A DNA stretch of 64,000 bases from Ustulina deusta (lineage: Eukaryota > Ascomycota > Sordariomycetes > Xylariales > Xylariaceae): NCBI GenBank assembly GCA_023159155.1, contig JAJNNX010000059.1, positions 248,001 through 312,000 on the forward strand. Direction: 5' to 3'. The position numbers and the translations under genes were made by a program. Below are positions 35,443 through 46,874 of this stretch, piece after piece. Under the pieces are notes generated by a model. The model saw only the letters and a list, made by a program, of their open reading frames with translations. It was not told where the DNA came from and made no database searches. Position 1 is the first letter of the stretch. Each line of letters starts with the position of its first letter.

Positions 35443-35769
35443 TCAACAGCGATCAATGGGCAGCACTGCTAAGGCCTCTGCGGTCAACATAGTGCCCGAC
35501 CTTGCTTTTCGTAGGTCTCTAACTGTTCCTTGCGTCTTGGACTTGGGGTGTCTTTCGAGCGCTGCCCTTATCCGTAACTCCAGCGCGTCCGTGTTGACGT
35601 CGCGGAGGGGATGTAGGATGTTCGACTTCGGCATCATAGAGGTCGCTTCTTTGACCATTGCATGGGCACCTAGAAGCTTGCGCATGTCAGTCACTCTGAT
35701 TTGTTTTAGTGTGACAGATAGTCTACCTATCTGTCGAAAATACAACACATGCCTCAATCTTAACACCAT
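35443..35769 (-). other. Possible gene fragment, about 108 codons
   Basis: The minus-strand frame contains a protein-like helical stretch, MRKLLGAHAMVKEATSMMPK followed by LELRIRAALERHPKSKTQG. A CAG acceptor-like site lies just upstream of it. No family is recognised. It may be the remnant of a larger gene. Confidence 0.22.
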
Positions 35770-37176
35770 CTAATAATACCAAGGCCGTAGACGGCATTGG
35801 TTTTTCTATACTATAATCTATATATTTCGCTTATTATGCGACCAGTCGGGACTTCTTAAGCCCATTGCATGCATATAGCTAGCTGTGCAGGTCTTGCTTG
35901 TATTTTCATCCAACACGAAGGAAGGCTATTGTTGTTTTCACTGCTGATTGAAGCCGCAGCCTTGACTGCATTTATCTAACCCTATTTAGCAACATTGCCT
36001 GTTCTACAACCATTTTTGTTATTTACTCTATGGTAATCCAGTATGGTAATCCAGTCATTTTTGGGTAGACTGTATGTATAATCCTCTTGTAATCGAAGCT
36101 GCCGATGGAATTGCAGTTACCAAGATGCAACCATGGATCTATGCATTCATAACATTTAGCCTTTCTTAAGTCTAGTAGCTCGAAAAGACATGATTGGTCG
36201 TGGGGGTAAGGAATTGTGTCCCTTCGGGTCCCAAGTTCGAGTCCTGTCGCGATCGTTTTGGACTATCGGTTTGTTTCGAATTTTATCTTCAGATTCCGGT
36301 GTTATCCACTGTTGTACTAGTTACTTAGGCTATATGGCCCTGGCATTCATTAGCTTGGAATTAGAGTACACAGGTACAGGCAGTTTGCTGTGATGTCGGC
36401 GTATCAGTGTTGGCCAATTGAAACCCAGCTTGGCTTTGTGGAATGTCCAAGACCAGTCTCAAGTGCACTATTTAGGGAAGTAGCACAAGAAGCCGCGGGC
36501 TTTTAAGCCCCCCGTCACCGATGTCAGCCCTAAAACCCGGAGGCTTCCAGCAGAGGAGCTGGTAACAAAATAACATAGCTGCCACATTGACTGAAAAGTA
36601 AATGCCCCACGGGCCTTTCTCCCCCTCCTATATACTTCTATTGCAAAGGAGATTCTTTTTTTTCTCTTTTTTCCTCTCCATTTTAGGTGGGTAATATCTA
36701 GATAGAATAGGCATGCTGTTACCGACATGGTTGATACATAAGTAGTCAGCCCATAGGTTAGCTGAGGTCGGACTTCGGACTCGGTTTCCCGTCCCCTGCC
36801 TGCCGTCGGATTCTAATAGCAATTCGGGACCGAAGAGAATAAATGTCCTCCTTGCGGCTTGTAGGCTGAGATACTTAAACCAACAGCAATCCTCTCTCAC
36901 TTATATCCTTTAGACCGATCATACCAAGACACTCATTTCTCCATTCTATATGCCCAGGCCCCCTCCTTGCAGCGTCAAGACAACTATCTACTGCACAGCA
37001 TCTGTTCTTATAGCTGCCCCGCCCTCTTGAGCCAACCACAGACGCCACTCTTGTCCCAAACAGGAAGGGAGCTGGGGAAGTCCGTCTCCCTTCACACAAT
37101 CCCTTTGTTTGCACCTGTTCATTCCTACGGGTATCTTCGCGTCCCACGATCCTCATACCTCCGGACTGCATCGGCA

Positions 37177-38190
37177 ATGGCTACCAGTACCATTTGGACA
37201 GGTCGGCTCCCCAGCGTACTAGGAAGCGTGGCGCTAGCTGGTATCGGGATCGGAGTATACTCACGATACATGATGAGTGTTGCGCATGCAGACAGCGGCG
37301 CGCCTCCAAAGGCTTTCGGCGGCGGCCCGGCCTTCCTGTCACTTCAACTGCAAAGCAGTGAAGCCGTCAATCACAACACGAAGAGACTTCGCTTTGCTTT
37401 ACCGACAGACCAGCACGTCAGTGGACTGGCGCTCACGTGTAAGCATTCCGTTGGGAGTGCTGTGGCCGGATGAACATGATGCACATCCAGCTGACCGATC
37501 AAACAGCTGCCTTGCTTACGTTTTCTTGGCCGAAAGGCTGCATCCTGCCGTGTGTGCGACCTTACACGCCGATCACCAAAAGCGGTAAGCTCACTTGACT
37601 ATCATTATCACACCTTCGTGTTACTAATAACATTCCAAGACGAGGCTGGTGTCCTCGAGTTGATGGTGAAGAAGTACCCCAATGGCAAACAGAGCACGCA
37701 CCTTCACTCCCTGCAACCCGGCGATTATCTACGCTTTGTAACACCCATCCCGGGATACAAGTGGACGCCCAACAAGCACCAGGACATCACGCTTATCGCT
37801 GGAGGTGCTGGTATCACGCCCATGTACCAACTGATCCAGGGCATCTTGAACAACCCCGACGAGAATACCCGCATCACTCTCGTGTTTGGCGTGAACACGG
37901 ACGCTGATGTGCTGCTGAAGTCGGAGTTTGAGGAGTTTGAGCGCCGGTTTCCAACTCGCTTCAAGGCCATCTATACCGTCAGCAATCCTGTTCCCGGGTC
38001 TCCTTACCCCAAAGGATATGTGACGAAGGAGCTGTTGAGTAAGGTTATCACAGCGACACCCGAAACAGAGAATACGAAGGTGTTTGTTTGCGGTCCACCG
38101 GCCATGGAAAATGCGCTTGCTGGAAGCCGGAAGCAGCCTGGCATATTGGGCGAGTTGGGATACACAAAGGATCAAATTCATAGATTCTAG
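37177..38190 (+). CDS. mcr1: NADH-cytochrome b5 reductase, mitochondrial Mcr1 type
   Basis: Exons 37177-37438, 37507-37584 and 37640-38190 encode 296 aa. The N-terminus is a mitochondrial-type presequence and membrane anchor (MATSTIWTGRLPSVLGSVAL, followed by AGIGIGVYSRY). The FAD-binding motif RPYTPI is restored only when both introns are removed. Then come the lid YPNGKQSTHLHSL, the NADH-binding GGAGITPMYQ and VCGPPAMENAL, and the C-terminal GELGYTKDQIHRF. In yeast, Mcr1 sits in the outer membrane and intermembrane space and passes electrons from NADH to cytochrome b5 or erythroascorbyl radicals. Length is slightly short but within family range. There are no missing residues in the cofactor motifs. 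Confidence 0.92.
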
Positions 38191-39257
38191 TCCATAATGG
38201 CTTGGCATTGAATGGTTTTCTGTAAGGTATAGGATGTATTGGTAGATACCCAATTAATAGAGCGCGTGCACTCTCAAGATGTGCGCTATTGTATTAGTGT
38301 AGAGAATAAAAGAACAGTTGGACCCGCCCCCTCGGCTCGTGTTTGTCAAATATATTTTCTCTAGAGCGAAGCTGGGCCATTGTCAGTTCACTAATGTGTA
38401 GCTAGTAGGTCGAGGTATATTGGTTAGGGCTAAATAGGATTGATTCCTAAACCACCCTCCTTGAGTTGGCAAGGTTTAAATTCTCATATAACTAGAAGGC
38501 TTAATAATTACAGCTAATACCTCACAAGGTACCATTTACAGTCCAGTGACTTTAGGTATTTGTGTGTGGCCCCTTACGAGGGAGAAAGCCCGGATTTAGA
38601 GATAGAAAAGAAAATGCGGGAGCAGAAGGTCTACTCCCGGCGTTGCATGCTGCCATTCCCACCCTATAGAGGTCGTTTTCGTTTGGCTGTGTAATAATTG
38701 TCCCTGGCAAAGAGCACTGTGCAGATAGGAAAGGGAAGAATATAAGAAGCAGAGGGCGAGGTGTACAGCCCTTCTAGCATGAGAGTAAAGGATAAGCAGT
38801 GGCGACACAGTCATACAGATTTATATATAGGGAGCTTCACTGCTAGAACTGCCAGCACCACAGTCTGGCAACAATCTGTCACGGTACGTATATCATAGCT
38901 GCAGACAGGTCAAGCGCCCGACCGGACTACGTTATACTTTTGGTAGTGTTACGGTATGTTGCTGCAATTATGTTCCGTGACACAATCTAACAAGGAATGA
39001 ATGACTGACCAAACTCGGGGAATATGCTGGTTGTCACTTGCTTCGCCGAGGGAAACTTCTTGCGCGACTCCCACTAGTGAGCTAGGCACACTTTCCCGGC
39101 TCACAGCCTTCCGTGGTATCTTTCATGTTCGTTTCAAAAGTAGCAAGTTTCAAGCTCTTCGAGTGTTACATAGCTGCGATCTGCCTAATTTTGCTATACA
39201 TGAGTTCACCATATTATATAATTTGGGACGTCATTGACTCTAACCTCTCGTTACACC
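38191..39257. other. Intergenic region, nothing recognised
   Basis: Short frames only. The 78-codon frame at 39001-39237 has no features and is probably leader sequence of the next gene. Confidence 0.5.
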
Positions 39258-40597
39258 ATGGGCAAACATAAGAGCAAACCTGGCAATGGTAGTAAGAATG
39301 ACCAAGCGCAGGGGAAGCAAAAAGCCAAGCTTTGTATAGGTGTCGAGACAGAGGCACCGCTCACCGTGACGAAATGGAACGAAGACACGAAACAGCATGA
39401 CTTGCTAGACGGGGGGAGAGCATTACGTGAACTTGCTAGATTATTCAACAGCATTGGCCTTCATGCCTATGCTAGTGCCCTTGATACTGAGCGAGACCAT
39501 TCAAAATGGGGTATCACCATCGACACAAGCATCGAAGTTGGAAATGAGCTAGAGGGTTAAACTCCTCAGCTTCCGCTTCGGTGGCCATGTTACTGATCGA
39601 TCATACGTAGGTATCGGGACACCCATCGAGATCAAATCCCCCCCGATGACCATCGATCTTTTAAGTTACATGGACATGTTCCGTGCTATGTGGGGGATCA
39701 TTGAGCCTCTCAAAGTACCAAGCATTGAATACTGGAAGCTGGCTAGCACCCACAGTACGTATTCTCGAGCCTTCTGCGCTCCTCTCGAGCAAAGATATTG
39801 CTTTCACACACTCCTTCATGCCACCAGAAATCTCTGAAAATTAACAGAATCTTTACGGTAAGCGGGAATTCCTAACAAAAGAGTTTTTACAGTACACTTC
39901 TCCCTAGAGGGGTTGCCTTCTTTCCCAATGGACTTAGCCCAGAAGCTTGCTTTCTGCATTGTCTATTTCGAGAAGCCGATCGATGAGCTCATTCCTACGA
40001 TGACAGATGCATCTGATAGGAAGCGACCGGGGGGCTGGAGATATTGTACGAGGTATGCGAAGAGGAATAGAGTTAGGCCGGAGTATACTGGCAGATTGCC
40101 GTTACACGACCTAACAAGTTGTTGGGCATCCATTCGTGCTACAAAGAGTATCAAGGAGTTAAATTATTTGATGTGTTATGACGACGATTCGTATAGAAGG
40201 AATCATAACATTGAGCTAAAGTATTGGAAATGGAACTTCAAAGGCCTCAATTACAAAACTATTGAGTTCCGTCACAGTAAGTACCTTCAGTCATTTCCTC
40301 CTTCATCCATTCGCAGTCGAGAACCAAGGTGTCTCTGAGGATTCACTTCGCACTACTCTATAGGACCGTAAAAGCCCCATCACATTTCAGTCGCATGAAG
40401 GATAATTAACGCAGCATATTCTAGTGCCTCCGGCCCGCTCGGCTCAAGAGACACTAGACTGGATCACCTTCACGAGCGATTTTGTGGCGGCCACGGCAAA
40501 GGTAGACAGAGTCCGCTTGGATATGGCTGCCGACAGGCAAATATCATTCACAGAGGCCTTAGGGTTCAGCCTAGGCGACCCGCGAGAAGAACAGTAG
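39258..40597 (+). CDS. Amidoligase-family protein, possibly truncated
   Basis: Exons 39258-39555, 39611-39754, 39893-40276 and 40425-40597 encode 332 aa up to a TAG at 40595. Motifs in order are CIGVETEAPL, WGITIDTSIEV, GTPIEIKSPPM, STHIHFSLEG (equivalent of the family's G-L-H-V-H), FPMDLAQKLAFCIVYFEKPID, YWKWNFKGLNYKTIEFRH and ARSAQETLDWITF. This is the order of the amidoligase superfamily (ATP-grasp-like/glutamine-synthetase-like ligases), in which fungal members are abundant and of unknown substrate. Each intron is GT-AG and phase-consistent. After the TAG the same frame stays open to a TGA at 40751-40753 and still looks coding (GLEAWWAAGRTPCPITRQNL). So either the stop is a recent nonsense mutation or the protein simply ends here. 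Confidence 0.72.
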
Positions 40598-40753
40598 GGC
40601 CTAGAAGCGTGGTGGGCTGCTGGCAGAACTCCATGCCCAATAACTCGCCAAAATCTGCAAGCCTTCATGAGTTGCAGCAACAGATTCTGGGCAAGAATGG
40701 TTAATATGAGGGATCAGATAGAGAGGGAGCTGGCTCAGCTTTCCCCAAACTGA

Positions 40754-42152
40754 AGCTTCATATGGTTGCAAGATACGTTGCTGGGACCATTAGGCTCGTT
40801 GAATGGAGGCGGTTCGTTTGGGAGGTCTGAAGCGTTTGATTTTCTTTTGGTGACCTTTTGATTTGGGCAGTATGAGGTTTTAGGTCTAAGCGATCATCGT
40901 TTTTTTTCTCGCTTTCACGAGTTCTCACTATAAGAACCTTCGTTACGCGTGTAATATAGCTTGACTGCTTTAGTAAATTCAGCGATTTGCCAATGATGAA
41001 ACAATTGAGATGGTTGCAACTACAATGCCTCATCAGAGTACCTACGTTACAATCTTTGTCCTATAACCCAAATAATTTTTTTTTTCTCTTGTTGCTGATA
41101 CCGAACTGTTCATTAGTAGAAATCAAGTCGAATGAGGGATTTTATAGTAATTCGCTCGAAAGAATCAAAGCTACTATTCACGATATAACAACAACTGTTA
41201 CACAAACATTATTTATTACACAATAACTATACCACCATCTGTGCTAATCCGAGGTCTTGAGAAATAGAACCTTGTAAGCGTCTAGTAGAAGGAGATCAGT
41301 GAAGGAAGAAATGTCTATGGGCGCGTTGCGCTCGAAACTATGAGTGTGGATATGGACTCCATCCTTTTTTCAGGGCGTATGGCGTACAACGTTCGGGGAT
41401 AATGAGGAAAGCAATAATAGCGGAAAAAATAAACGAAGGTAGAAATTTCGGGGTTCTATTAAAAAAAAAAGAAAAAAAGAGAGAGAGAGACATCTTATCA
41501 AAAGAAAGAACACCGAACACCCCTTGTGGCCAAGACAGAGGTTTAGCGCAGAAGCCGCGTAGGACTGATCGTACGACCATACGCTATACTATCTAGCGCC
41601 GGGTATGGGCGTGGAGCTGGGGTAGTGCCGGCAATGATAAGAAGCGCCATGGTGCTAGGAAAAGCTTGACGGGACAGCTTGCATGTGGTGTGATGAGTGC
41701 GAAGCTTATCAGTGGGAATTTAGACCACCACGAGCAGAAGCGACTCAGTTCTACACTGGAGGGAAATTCTGGCCTGCACTCGGTTGGCCCGGCAATACGA
41801 ACGCTTTCGAGTCAATGGAGCGAGGGACCCCGCATTTCTGTGTCGACACTAGACCTTGTTTGTGACGACTTCGAGAAGAATGCTTGCTTGTTCGGACTCG
41901 GAAGGTGGCTGTTGATAGCGGCGCGATAACAATGGAGTGCTGAATAGCCTATGAGACGAAGCAGAGTTCGGGAGTGCTATCAGCGAACCCCATTTAGACC
42001 TGGGATCCCAGAAACCGGCCGGGTCTACCTATGCCAGGCGCATCGTGGTTGGGGTGGACTATATATACGAGATCAAGAACCTTTGTTCTATCCTCCATAT
42101 CTGAGAATTCAGGATCCCACTGACCACAGATCAGCCCCGAGCAGGCGACAAT
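40754..42152. other. Intergenic region with A-rich and GA tract
   Basis: 41461-41490 is a run of ten A, then GAAAAAAA, then GA dinucleotides. Frames at 41666-41929 and 41951-42286 show no family features; the latter overlaps the 5' leader of the transporter gene. Confidence 0.55.
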
Positions 42153-44874
42153 ATGAGGTTCCCTTTCAGAAGAGCACGGTTCGAGCAAGATGCGGGTTCC
42201 GGCTCGGCAGAAGACAGCCGGCCGAGTCAGGCCAGGGAGGAGCAGGAGACGGTATTAGATGTCAGCGAAGTAGCCGCCGACCTTGAGAAGATTAAGCAGG
42301 CACACCAATGGGATCCGAATCTTCCCAAGGAAAAGCTCGACGCCATTAGAACTGCGGTCGAGGACGGCGACCCGAAAGAAATGGTAGAGGCCGATATGCT
42401 TTTCACTGAGGATTCACCTTATCAAGAAGTTCGCGCCGCCGTTCGCAATGTTGATGGCGGCGAGGTTGCCAACACGATACGGGCTTGGGTTATTGGCATG
42501 TTCTTTGTTACCATTGCCAGCGGAGCGAACATGTTTCTATCGATGAGAAGCCCAGCCATCAGTACGCATTTTAGAGTCGTTTATTTCCCATTCTGGCCAA
42601 TTCTTTTTGTCTACCATGCTCCCCAAACCCTCTATGAACGAGTAAAGCCGTGCAATGCAAGTGGCGATATCTGACCCCTGAACTCTTGCAGATTTCCCGG
42701 CTATCGTCGTACTCCTGCTGTCATACCCGGTGGGCTGCCTTTGGGCTGCTACCATGCCGACCAGAGTCTTCAACACGTTTGGCATCAAGTGGACGCTGAA
42801 CACAGGACCATTCACTATCAAAGAACACGTGGTCATCACACTAATGGCGAATGTGTCGATTGGCTACGCATACAGCACCGATGCCTTGCTTGCGCTCCAG
42901 GGAAAGCCATTTTATGATGTGAATTTCGGCTGGGGGTTTGCCTTGATTTTCACCCTCAGCTCGCAAGTTATCGGCATCTCCATAGCGGGCATATTTCGGA
43001 GGTTTTTGGTTTGGCCATCCGCCATGATGTGGCCTAGCCAGTTCTCCAAGACAAGTCTCTTCCACGCACTCCACGACAAGAGCAAGAATGACGAAATAGA
43101 TCGGAACGGGTGGAGAATTAGCCAATACCGATACTTTTTCTACGTTCTGGTCGGTATGTTTGTCTACTATTGGATACCGGGTGTCATTTGGCAAGGACTC
43201 TCCGTGTTCGCTTTCGTTACCTGGATCAGGCCTAACAACGTGGTGCTGAATCAACTATTTGGCGGTTATACTGGTCTTTCATTGATACCAATCACTTTCG
43301 ACTGGACGTACGTTACAGCATATCTCGACGACCCGCTGCTGGCGCCAACACACTCCCATGTAAACACCCTGGTTGGTCTGTTCTTGCTTGTGATCATCCC
43401 TACGATAGGTATCACTTATTCCGGTGCGCTGTGAGTTGATTAACTTTTCACATGTCACAGGAGATACGAGAATACTAACTAGGAAATAGATATTCCGAGT
43501 ATCTACCAATGGTGACAAGCCAGACATACGATAATACACAGTCTGCATACACGGTCCAAAAAATCCTCGGGGACCGCTTCACTTTTGATTTAGAGAAGTA
43601 CAAGAGTTACTCTCCCCTATTCTTGTCTCCGACACTGGCTCTGAATTACGGCCTCTCGTTTGCGGCTTTAACAGCATCTCTTGTCCACGTGGGGTTATTC
43701 CACGGGAAAGAAATATGGTATCGATTCAAGGCGGCGCGGAACCAGGAACCCGACATCCACATGAAAATGATGAAGAAGTATACCGACGCACCGGACTGGT
43801 GGTATCTGGCGTTACTATTAAGCTCGGTTGCTCTCGGCCTCGGCGCTGTTCTTGGTTATGATACTCAGCTTCCATGGTGGACCTTTTTCATCTCAATATT
43901 GCTGTCCCTCGCTTTCGTGGTCCCCACAGGAATGGTGTTAGCTATCTCCAACATATTGCTCTCCCTGAATGTCGTCTCCCCCTTTATCGCGGGCTTCATT
44001 ATCCCTGGTCGGCCCGTCGGCGTCATGGTCTTCAAGGTCTTCAGCGTTATCACTCTCGGCCAAGCACAGACATACAGTGGCGACCTCAAGTTAGCGCATT
44101 ACATGAAGGTGCCGCCCAGAGTCACGTTCTGGTGCCAGGTGATCGCGACTATCTGGGCTGTATTTGTGCAGATAGCGGTGATGAATTGGACGCTTGGAAA
44201 TATCCCTGAAGCTTGCTCGCTGTAAGCAAACCATAAAGTCTACCTAACTACTTTTTCGTCCCTAACGCCAGAATTTTATTTAGTACCCAAGCCTCCCACT
44301 TCACCTGTCCTAACGGCCGTGCATTCTTCTCCTCGTCGATAGTTTGGGGCGTCATCGGTCCGCAGCGAATGTTCGGCCCAGGGTCGCTCTACGTTAACTT
44401 CAACTGGTTTTGGCTGATCGGCGGCGCATTGCCGGTGGTTCTCTGGGTAATGGTGCGCAAGCTGCGTATCAACTTTGCGCGTCACTTGAACGCGCCGATC
44501 CTACTGGGCGCGATGGCGTGGCTTCCTCCAGCGACACCGCTATCTTTCTCCTCTTGGGCGATTGTCGGGTTAATATTCAATTACTTCATCCGAAAACGTT
44601 ACGACGGTTGGTGGCGCAAGTACAATTACATCACTGCTGCCGGATTGGATGCGGGACTCATAATCTCCACCATCATCGTCTTCTTCGCCATTACGCTGCC
44701 GAACGTCACAATTCCACAGTGGTGGGGAAACGTGGGTGTCTACGAGACTGTGGTAAGTGCCATGATAAACCGATTATGGGCAAAACGACTGACGAGTGCA
44801 CCTAGGATGCTTCTTATTCCGCCATACTGAAGACGGTTCCCGAGGGAGAGACATTTGGGCCGGCAACCTGGTGA
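42153..44874 (+). CDS. Oligopeptide transporter (OPT family)
   Basis: Exons 42153-42561, 42692-43430, 43490-44221, 44284-44752 and 44806-44874 encode 805 aa. The soluble N-terminus (about 110 residues, acidic) has the family sequence SPYQEVRAAVRN just before the first membrane segment (WVIGMFFVTIASGANMFLSM). Many hydrophobic helices follow, with family landmarks FPAIVVLLLSYPVGC, FNTFGIKWTLNTGPFTIKEH, YYWIPGVIWQGLSVF, GQAQTYSGDLKLAHYMKVPP, FTCPNGRAFFSSSIVWGVIG and WWRKYNYITAAGLDAG, ending KTVPEGETFGPATW. OPT proteins import tetra/pentapeptides, glutathione or metal-siderophore complexes by proton symport at the plasma membrane. At exon 4 I preferred the acceptor at 44283 over 44271 because it gives CSLTQASHFTCP. 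Substrate cannot be read from sequence. Confidence 0.93.
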
Positions 44875-45671
44875 TAACTTAAGAGCGGTTGAATTGAGTA
44901 ATAACCCTCAAGTAGAGAGATGACTACATACCTGCATTAGAACCTACATAGCCTAGAGCACGTTGGCAAATATAATACTATTCCCGAGGAAAACGATTGA
45001 CCAGACACTACGAGAGCTGTTGCAGCACAGTTGGTATCAGGCATCCGGATTCTATGGCAGAAGGGAAGCCAAGAATTTGTTACCCCTGGGACAGGTTTGT
45101 AGTTCGCAGGATCTCACTAGTCATCTACGGCTGCAAAACGTTTCTCGCTGGTGCAAGAATGGCGCGCACTACCCTGCAAGCCACAATAAGGCTTCTGTAA
45201 TATTCAAGGAACCAAACTTTTTTACTCTTAGAGTAGGGTTCCAGTTATTCCTTGACTGGCTTCTAGTTTGTATAAGTTGTCCAGAGGGCCAAGTTGAATA
45301 AACACTAGTTATCACTGGGTAAAAGATCAACTGAACACTATAAAGCTGTTGCAACACGACTATTAAGCTCTTTATAAGCCGACTAGCTCCGTGAATAGGA
45401 TTTTATCCTTTGAGAGCTTTGGTGCACACTTGCCAACAGATTTGTAGTGCATTAGATAGGAACAGTGGACATGAAGCATGGCGGCATCTGCTTAGCCAAT
45501 CAAACCTTAGGTGCACCTTTTGACGCCCCAATGAAGTTGCATGATGGCCTTTCTGATCTTAGTTAGATGTTGCCAATTCGTCTACGACAGGCAGAGATAT
45601 CTAGCTGTGACTTCCAACCAGCAACATAACGGCAGCACGCACAACGTAGTCTATCACAACTCCTAACGACG
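44875..45671. other. Intergenic region, nothing recognised
   Basis: No supportable gene. The 112-codon frame at 44963-45301 lacks features. Confidence 0.5.
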
Positions 45672-46172
45672 ATGCAGAGATCAACGCCCAAATGCCAAGT
45701 CATCGACGCACCGTCGCGAGAGCCATCGCGTGGTGTGAAGACAATTTTCCTTGCCGGCACTACGATGCCGACAGACGAACACGACTGGCGCGTGTGCTTA
45801 ATGGAATTGCTTGCGGACGAGCCGCTCACAATATACAATCCGCTGCGGCCAGACTGGGACTCGACATGGCGCGAAGACATCTCGTTCGAACCATACTGCG
45901 AGCAGGTAGAGTGGGAGCTCGACATGCAGGAGACTGCCGACATGGTGGTGGTGTATTTCCACCCGGCTTCCAAGGCGCCGATTAGTCTGCTTGAATTAGG
46001 ACTGTGCGCGAGGACGGGCAAGGCCATCGTTGTTTGTCCTGCGGGATATTGGAAAAGGGGGAACGTGCAGATTGTGTGCGAGCGACATGGCATCGAGATG
46101 GTAGACGACGTGAAGGCCCTGAAAGGGGCGATAATGAGAAAGTTGCAGGGAGCTGCAGGCCCATCTTCCTGA
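45672..46172 (+). CDS. Nucleoside 2-deoxyribosyltransferase-like protein
   Basis: A single exon encodes 166 aa beginning MQRSTPKCQVIDAP. The family fold is evident: KTIFLAGTTM (first strand and loop), IYNPLRPDWDSTW, then EQVEWELDMQETADMVVVYF, then SKAPISLLELGLCARTG with the catalytic-type Glu in LLELGL, and KRGNVQIVCERHGIEMVDD at the end. Enzymes of this fold transfer deoxyribose between bases or hydrolyse nucleotide N-glycosidic bonds. Small fungal members are uncharacterised and probably cytosolic. The conserved Tyr, Asp and Glu appear present, so catalysis is plausible. It stands alone between the transporter and the RGG-box gene. Confidence 0.82.
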   Translation: MQRSTPKCQVIDAPSREPSRGVKTIFLAGTTMPTDEHDWRVCLMELLADEPLTIYNPLRPDWDSTWREDISFEPYCEQVEWELDMQETADMVVVYFHPASKAPISLLELGLCARTGKAIVVCPAGYWKRGNVQIVCERHGIEMVDDVKALKGAIMRKLQGAAGPSS

Positions 46173-46874
46173 AGGCTTTACCTTTGTCTTTGGAGTTGTG
46201 CTTGGAGAAGAGGAAGAGGTGGTTCACGCGATGGCGTTATGAAACTGGATGTAGTTATCATAGCTACCATCTCATGCATAACAAATGCTGATGTCATTAG
46301 CGATGTTCTTCCTACCGACGTAGCTGGGCATTGCTGCTTGATGGATGGGAAAATATTGGAAGGGAACTGTGGGAAGGTACGAGGGACAGTGCCCATATAT
46401 TACCCCTCACGGTGGTGTCATGTCAATTACCTCCATCTCTTCTACAACTTCGCTATCCACTATTGCAATACAACAGAACCCCATGATCGAGTCCAGGGTC
46501 AGCTAGGCACTTAGGTACTGGTAGCTCACTCGACAAAGTCCCCAGTGATCCAAATTAGTGGGCCTTGGTCAAGGTTCTTTTACTGCCCTGCACCGCCGGC
46601 AGTGTAGGAGACCCATCCACGGTCATCCCCCGCTAATACCTAAGCTTTGCCGATTTGGTTGGATCCAGTCGGTCAAGACCTCGAGGACCAACTATTGACA
46701 ACTTTTGTTGTGTTACATCCGCACAGGTTCTTTCATCCACACATGTTAGTCTGGTAGCAGCAGCTTTTCGACGGCACCTACTCCCTTGTGGCACTTATTC
46801 TTGCTATCCCTGAACGCGCTCGACCCTTATCTGCGTTTGTCGCCTTACAAGTTTCCCTGCTCTAGTGACTCGAG
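46173..46874. other. Intergenic region and leader of the RGG-box gene
   Basis: Nothing coding is recognised. The region immediately before 46875 is pyrimidine-rich. Confidence 0.5.

Larger units (their letters stand above)
34601..37176. other. Gene-poor region with two weak minus-strand candidates
   Basis: Apart from the two weak frames listed separately (35058-35252 and 35443-35769), nothing coding is recognised. A B-box-like AGTTCGAGTCCTG at about 36235 is preceded by TTGGTCGTGGGGGTAAGG, which resembles a degraded tRNA-derived sequence. TATGGTAATCCAG is directly repeated at about 36029-36054. Confidence 0.5.

Noticed and set aside
39835..39855. A 10-nt exon (AATCTTTACG) in the amidoligase gene
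   Set aside because: Phases do not fit the preceding exon. A single intron 39755-39892 gives the expected THIHF motif directly.
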